From Rubrivivax sp. (GTDB taxonomy: Bacteria; Pseudomonadota; Gammaproteobacteria; Burkholderiales; Burkholderiaceae_C): a stretch of DNA of 64,000 bases. Under the pieces are notes generated by a model that had not been told where the DNA came from, did not search any database, and was given only the letters and a program-made list of their open reading frames with translations. A program made the translations under genes and the position numbers. The stretch spans positions 1-64,000 of the forward strand of contig JAEUPB010000034.1 in NCBI GenBank assembly GCA_016789955.1. Direction: 5' to 3'. Shown here in pieces: positions 61,054 to 64,000 of the stretch. Each line of letters opens with the position of its first letter. The stretch's first letter is position 1.

Positions 61054-61785
61054 TTATGCCACCGCGGCGGCGACGGGCTCCGCTGCCGGGGCGGGCTTCC
61101 AGACCGCGCGGCCCTTGCACTCCTTGTCCAGCGCCAGCAGCAGCGCGTCGTGCGCCGCCAGCTCCTCGGCAGTGGGCTCGACGAGCGCCAGCCCGTAGGC
61201 GCTGAAGTCCACCGCCTGCAGCGCGAGCTGCGAACCGTTGCCGTCGGCCCCGTCGATGACGAGGCTGTCCTGGCCGCGCGTCATGCGGATGTAGACCTCG
61301 GCCAGCAGGCTCGCGTCGAGCAGCGCGCCGTGGAAGGTGCGCCCCGAGTTGTCGACCTCGAGCCGCCGGCACAGCGCGTCCAGCGAGTTGGCCTTGCCGG
61401 GGTACTGCTCGCGCGCCATCAGCAGGCTGTCGGTGACCTTGGCGGCCACCTCGCGCACCGGCGGGCGGCCGGCGCGGGCGAGTTCGGCATCGAGGAAGCC
61501 GACGTCGAACGTGGCGTTGTGGATGATGACCTCGGCGCCTTCGATCAGCTTCAGCAGCGCGTCGGCCACCTCGGCGAAGCGCGGCTTGTCGGCGAGGAAC
61601 TCGTCGGTCAGGCCGTGCACGCGCAGCGCGTCGGGATGGCTGGAGCGCTCGGGATTCAGGTAGTGGTGGAACTGCTGGCCCGAGAGGCGCCGGCCGACCA
61701 TCTCCAGGCAGCCGATCTCGACGATGCGGTCGCCAGAGGCGGCGTCCAGGCCGGTGGTCTCGGTGTCGAGGAAGATCTGTCTCAT
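61054..61785 (-). CDS. dnaQ: DNA polymerase III epsilon subunit (3'-5' proofreading exonuclease)
   Basis: A 243-residue DEDDh exonuclease. Exo I is FLDTETTGL (D, E), Exo II HNATFDVGFLDAEL (D), and Exo III GALLDASLLAEVYI with the preceding His (H and D). The C-terminal tail beyond residue 185, after the nuclease domain, would contact the polymerase subunit alpha. The start MRQIFLDTETTG is typical. It lies 13 bases after lgt, in the same direction. Confidence 0.96.
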   Translation of the reverse strand: MRQIFLDTETTGLDAASGDRIVEIGCLEMVGRRLSGQQFHHYLNPERSSHPDALRVHGLTDEFLADKPRFAEVADALLKLIEGAEVIIHNATFDVGFLDAELARAGRPPVREVAAKVTDSLLMAREQYPGKANSLDALCRRLEVDNSGRTFHGALLDASLLAEVYIRMTRGQDSLVIDGADGNGSQLALQAVDFSAYGLALVEPTAEELAAHDALLLALDKECKGRAVWKPAPAAEPVAAAVA

Positions 61786-61798
61786 CGTTCGGAATGGA

Positions 61799-62632
61799 TC
61801 AACGGCGGACCGTGGCGGCGGATTGTGGCTGCGGCCGGGTGCCGGCCCACCACCAGATGGCCGCGCCGGCCACGATCATCGGCGCGCACAGCCACTGGCC
61901 CATGCTCATCTGCAACGCCAACAGACCGAGGAAGCTGTCGGGCTCGCGGAAGTACTCGGCCACGAAGCGCAGCGTGCCGTAGCCGAACAGGAACGCGCCC
62001 GACACCTGCCCGGTGCGCCGCGGCCGGCTGGCGTAGAGCCACAGCAGCACGAACAGCAGCAGGCCTTCCAGCGACGCCTGGTAGAGCTGCGACGGATGGC
62101 GCGGCTCGCTGCTGCCGCTGTGCGGGAACACCATGGCCCACGGCAGCGACGGGTCCGCCAGCCGTCCGTACAGCTCGCCGTTGATGAAGTTGCCCAGGCG
62201 CACGGCGGCGATGCCCGTGGGCACGCACGGCGCGATCAGGTCCATCAGCTCGAAGAACGGCCGTCCGCGGCTGCGCGCGTAGAGCGCCATCGAGAGCAGC
62301 ACGCCCAGCAGCCCGCCGTGGAACGACATGCCGCCCTTCCACACCATCACGATCTCGAGCGGGTTGGCGAGGTAGTGGCCGGGCTTGTAGAAGAGCGCGT
62401 AGCCCAGCCGCCCGCCGATCACCACGCCCAGCACGCCCCAGAACAGCATGTCCTCGATGTCGCGGCGGGTCCAGCCGGCCGAGGCGAACCAGGGCCGCTC
62501 GACGCGCCTCGAGCCGAGGAACCAGAACAGGCCGAAGGCGACGAGGTAAGTGAGCCCGTACCAGTGGATCTGCACCGGCCCGAGCGACAGGGCCACGGGG
62601 TCGAACTGGGGATGCACGAGCATGCGGCTCAT
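61799..62632 (-). CDS. lgt: Prolipoprotein diacylglyceryl transferase
   Basis: Lgt transfers diacylglycerol from phosphatidylglycerol to the lipobox cysteine in the inner membrane, the first step of lipoprotein maturation. The 277-residue product has about seven spans and the conserved [12 protein letters not shown] motif and the signature [13 protein letters not shown]. The ATG at 62632 overlaps the stop of the LysR gene (ATGA); an ATG three codons later is also possible. dnaQ follows. Confidence 0.95.
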   Translation of the reverse strand: MSRMLVHPQFDPVALSLGPVQIHWYGLTYLVAFGLFWFLGSRRVERPWFASAGWTRRDIEDMLFWGVLGVVIGGRLGYALFYKPGHYLANPLEIVMVWKGGMSFHGGLLGVLLSMALYARSRGRPFFELMDLIAPCVPTGIAAVRLGNFINGELYGRLADPSLPWAMVFPHSGSSEPRHPSQLYQASLEGLLLFVLLWLYASRPRRTGQVSGAFLFGYGTLRFVAEYFREPDSFLGLLALQMSMGQWLCAPMIVAGAAIWWWAGTRPQPQSAATVRR

Positions 62633-63516
62633 TGTCGCCGGGGTCGCACCTGCTGCACGAAGCGCTGCACCACCGGCGGCGCTTCGGTGCGCCACAGCAG
62701 GCTGGTCTCGCAGGCCAGCGGCGTGCCGGTGACGCGTCGGTAGACCACGCCGGGCCGCTGCAGCTGCATCAGCGACGCCGGCACCCAGGCCACGCCCATG
62801 CCGGCCGACACCAGGTTCACCAGCGTCTGCATCTGGATCGCCTCCTGCACGATGTGCGGCGTGGCGCCGATGGCGCGGTAGTGGCCGACGATCGCGTCGA
62901 ACAGCGACGGCGCGATGTGGCGCGGGAAGATCACCAGCGGCTCGTGCGCCGCGGCGGCGATGGACAGGCTCCGCTTCCTCGCCAGCGCATGGCCGTCGGG
63001 CAGCGCCAGCACGAGCGGCTCGCGCAGCACGCGCAGCGCCTCGAAGCCCGGCGGCGCGGCGCCGGGCGCGTGCAGCACGAAGCCGGCATCGATCTCGCCG
63101 GCCGCGAAGGCCTGCAGCTGCACGTCGAGCGTCGCCTCGCGCAGCTGCACCGTCACCTGCGGGCAGGCGGCGCGGAAGGCGCGCAGCCAGCGCGGCAGCG
63201 GCCCGTAGGCGATGCTCGAGACGAAGGCCAGCCGCAGCTGCCCGGCGCTGCCCGCGGCGGCGGCCTGCACGGTCTGCGGCAGCGCCTGCGCCTGCGCGAG
63301 CAGCCGCCGCGCCTCGGGCAGCAGCGCCGCGCCGGCAGGGCTCAATGCCACCGAGCGCTGCGTGCGCTCGAACAGTCGCGCGCCCAGCCGCTTCTCCAGC
63401 GACTGGATCGCCAGCGTCAGCGGCGGCTGCGTCATGTGCAGCCGCTCGGCGGCGCGGCCGTAGTGCAGCTCCTCGGCCAGCACGACGAACTGGCGCAGCG
63501 ATCTCAGCTCGATCAT
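62629..63516 (-). CDS. LysR-family regulator divergent from ilvD
   Basis: A 295-residue LysR-type regulator: N-terminal winged helix ([40 protein letters not shown]) and a periplasmic-binding-fold effector domain. The ATG at 63516 is the family start; the open frame continues upstream without similarity. It is divergent from ilvD, with a 94-base gap rich in short dyads, so ilvD is a probable target. It is translationally coupled to lgt, which is unusual for a metabolic regulator. Confidence 0.88.
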   Translation of the reverse strand: MIELRSLRQFVVLAEELHYGRAAERLHMTQPPLTLAIQSLEKRLGARLFERTQRSVALSPAGAALLPEARRLLAQAQALPQTVQAAAAGSAGQLRLAFVSSIAYGPLPRWLRAFRAACPQVTVQLREATLDVQLQAFAAGEIDAGFVLHAPGAAPPGFEALRVLREPLVLALPDGHALARKRSLSIAAAAHEPLVIFPRHIAPSLFDAIVGHYRAIGATPHIVQEAIQMQTLVNLVSAGMGVAWVPASLMQLQRPGVVYRRVTGTPLACETSLLWRTEAPPVVQRFVQQVRPRRQ

Positions 63517-63610
63517 CGATATGCAGTGCAAATCAAACCGGGGTCTGCAATATATTGGACGACGCCCCGTCGCGAAACGATACTGACGAGCCGCAGCCAG
63601 GAGACCTGCC
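63517..63610. promoter_or_regulatory. Shared LysR/ilvD control region
   Basis: The gap is clearly more AT-rich than its surroundings. It contains a TGCAGTGCA dyad (63522-63530) next to the LysR start and a perfect CAATATATTG palindrome (63548-63557). One or both could be LysR operator parts. A GGAGA ribosome site precedes the ilvD ATG. Assignments are inferred from position and symmetry. Confidence 0.4.
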
Positions 63611-64000
63611 ATGTCCGACGCCAACCGCCGCTCGAAGAACATCACCGAAGGGGTGGCGCGCGCCCCGAACCGCTCGATGTACTACGCCATGGGCTACATC
63701 GAGAAGGACTTCGGCAAGCCGATGATCGGCGTGGCCAACGGGCACTCGACGATCACGCCGTGCAACTCGGGCCTGCAGCGCCTGGCCGACGCCGCGGTGG
63801 CGGGCCTGAAGGCCGCCGGCGCCAACCCGCAGATCTTCGGCACGCCCACCATCAGCGACGGCATGGCGATGGGCACCGAGGGCATGAAGTACTCGCTGGT
63901 CTCGCGCGAGGTCATCGCCGACTGCGTGGAGACCTGCGTCGGCGGCCAGTGGATGGACGGCGTGCTGGTCATCGGCGGCTGCGACAAGAACATGCCCGGC
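63611..64000 (+). CDS. ilvD: Dihydroxy-acid dehydratase, N-terminal part
   Basis: IlvD dehydrates 2,3-dihydroxy acids in valine, leucine and isoleucine synthesis. The first 130 residues are in the window; the gene runs past the end. Visible are [20 protein letters not shown], the first cluster cysteine in [30 protein letters not shown], and the second cysteine in [10 protein letters not shown]. The ATG at 63611 follows a GGAGA site. Confidence 0.95.
   Translation, partial: MSDANRRSKNITEGVARAPNRSMYYAMGYIEKDFGKPMIGVANGHSTITPCNSGLQRLADAAVAGLKAAGANPQIFGTPTISDGMAMGTEGMKYSLVSREVIADCVETCVGGQWMDGVLVIGGCDKNMPG

Overview
The window reads as one chromosomal segment of a very GC-rich (about 70%) betaproteobacterium, most likely a Burkholderiales member of the Rubrivivax/Leptothrix/Methylibium kind. 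Supporting signs are the pilT-pilU pair, an rsmI/yraN/SIS/BON-lipoprotein block, a short PutA beside an Lrp-type regulator, and the abundance of c-di-GMP proteins. Identification is from protein families and gene order read by eye; no database search was possible.

Layout. 1-8.5 kb: tldD, a small secreted protein, rsmI divergent from yraN-SIS-dolP, a beta-hydroxyacid dehydrogenase, pilU-pilT (minus) divergent from yggS. 8.5-13.4 kb: two tandem membrane GGDEF-EAL proteins. 13.4-17.9 kb: Lrp-type regulator divergent from putA, then convergent cnoX. 18-22 kb: two tandem, translationally coupled soluble hybrid histidine kinases. 22-25 kb: an unrecognised helical protein, an MFS carrier and a carboxymuconolactone-decarboxylase-like protein. 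25-32 kb: a 7TM diguanylate cyclase, gdhA, proC, lipoprotein-ubiA, psuG. 31-39 kb: piuC-fiu iron uptake with a Fur-like site, pepF, FAH hydrolase, prfC. 39-43 kb: SnoaL-like protein, an Fpg/Nei glycosylase, a compositionally different nuclease-helicase with a small acidic partner, dps. 43-45.6 kb: a taurine/nitrate-type ABC importer whose ATPase lacks a normal start codon. 45.8-55 kb: a nested palindromic element, then a SulP-STAS-cNMP-binding transporter coupled by a 4-nt overlap to a cyclase/AAA/TPR protein, itself overlapping a phnD-phnC-phnE-phnE importer. 55-60 kb: FAH-family hydrolase, an Asp-box propeller and a secreted protein. 60-64 kb: a caspase-like protein with permuted order, tRNA-Val(CAC), dnaQ-lgt-LysR (minus) divergent from ilvD, which runs off the window.

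The most interesting locus is 45.9-51.6 kb. An anion transporter carrying its own cyclic-nucleotide-binding domain is translationally coupled to a class III cyclase built like soluble adenylyl cyclase, which suggests a closed anion/cyclic-nucleotide feedback loop. Next are the RecB-like nuclease/SLFN-type helicase (possible defence gene) and the permuted caspase. No CRISPR array, rRNA, transposase or prophage was seen. The only gene-free stretch longer than 300 bases (about 45,595-45,944) is largely filled by the nested palindrome.
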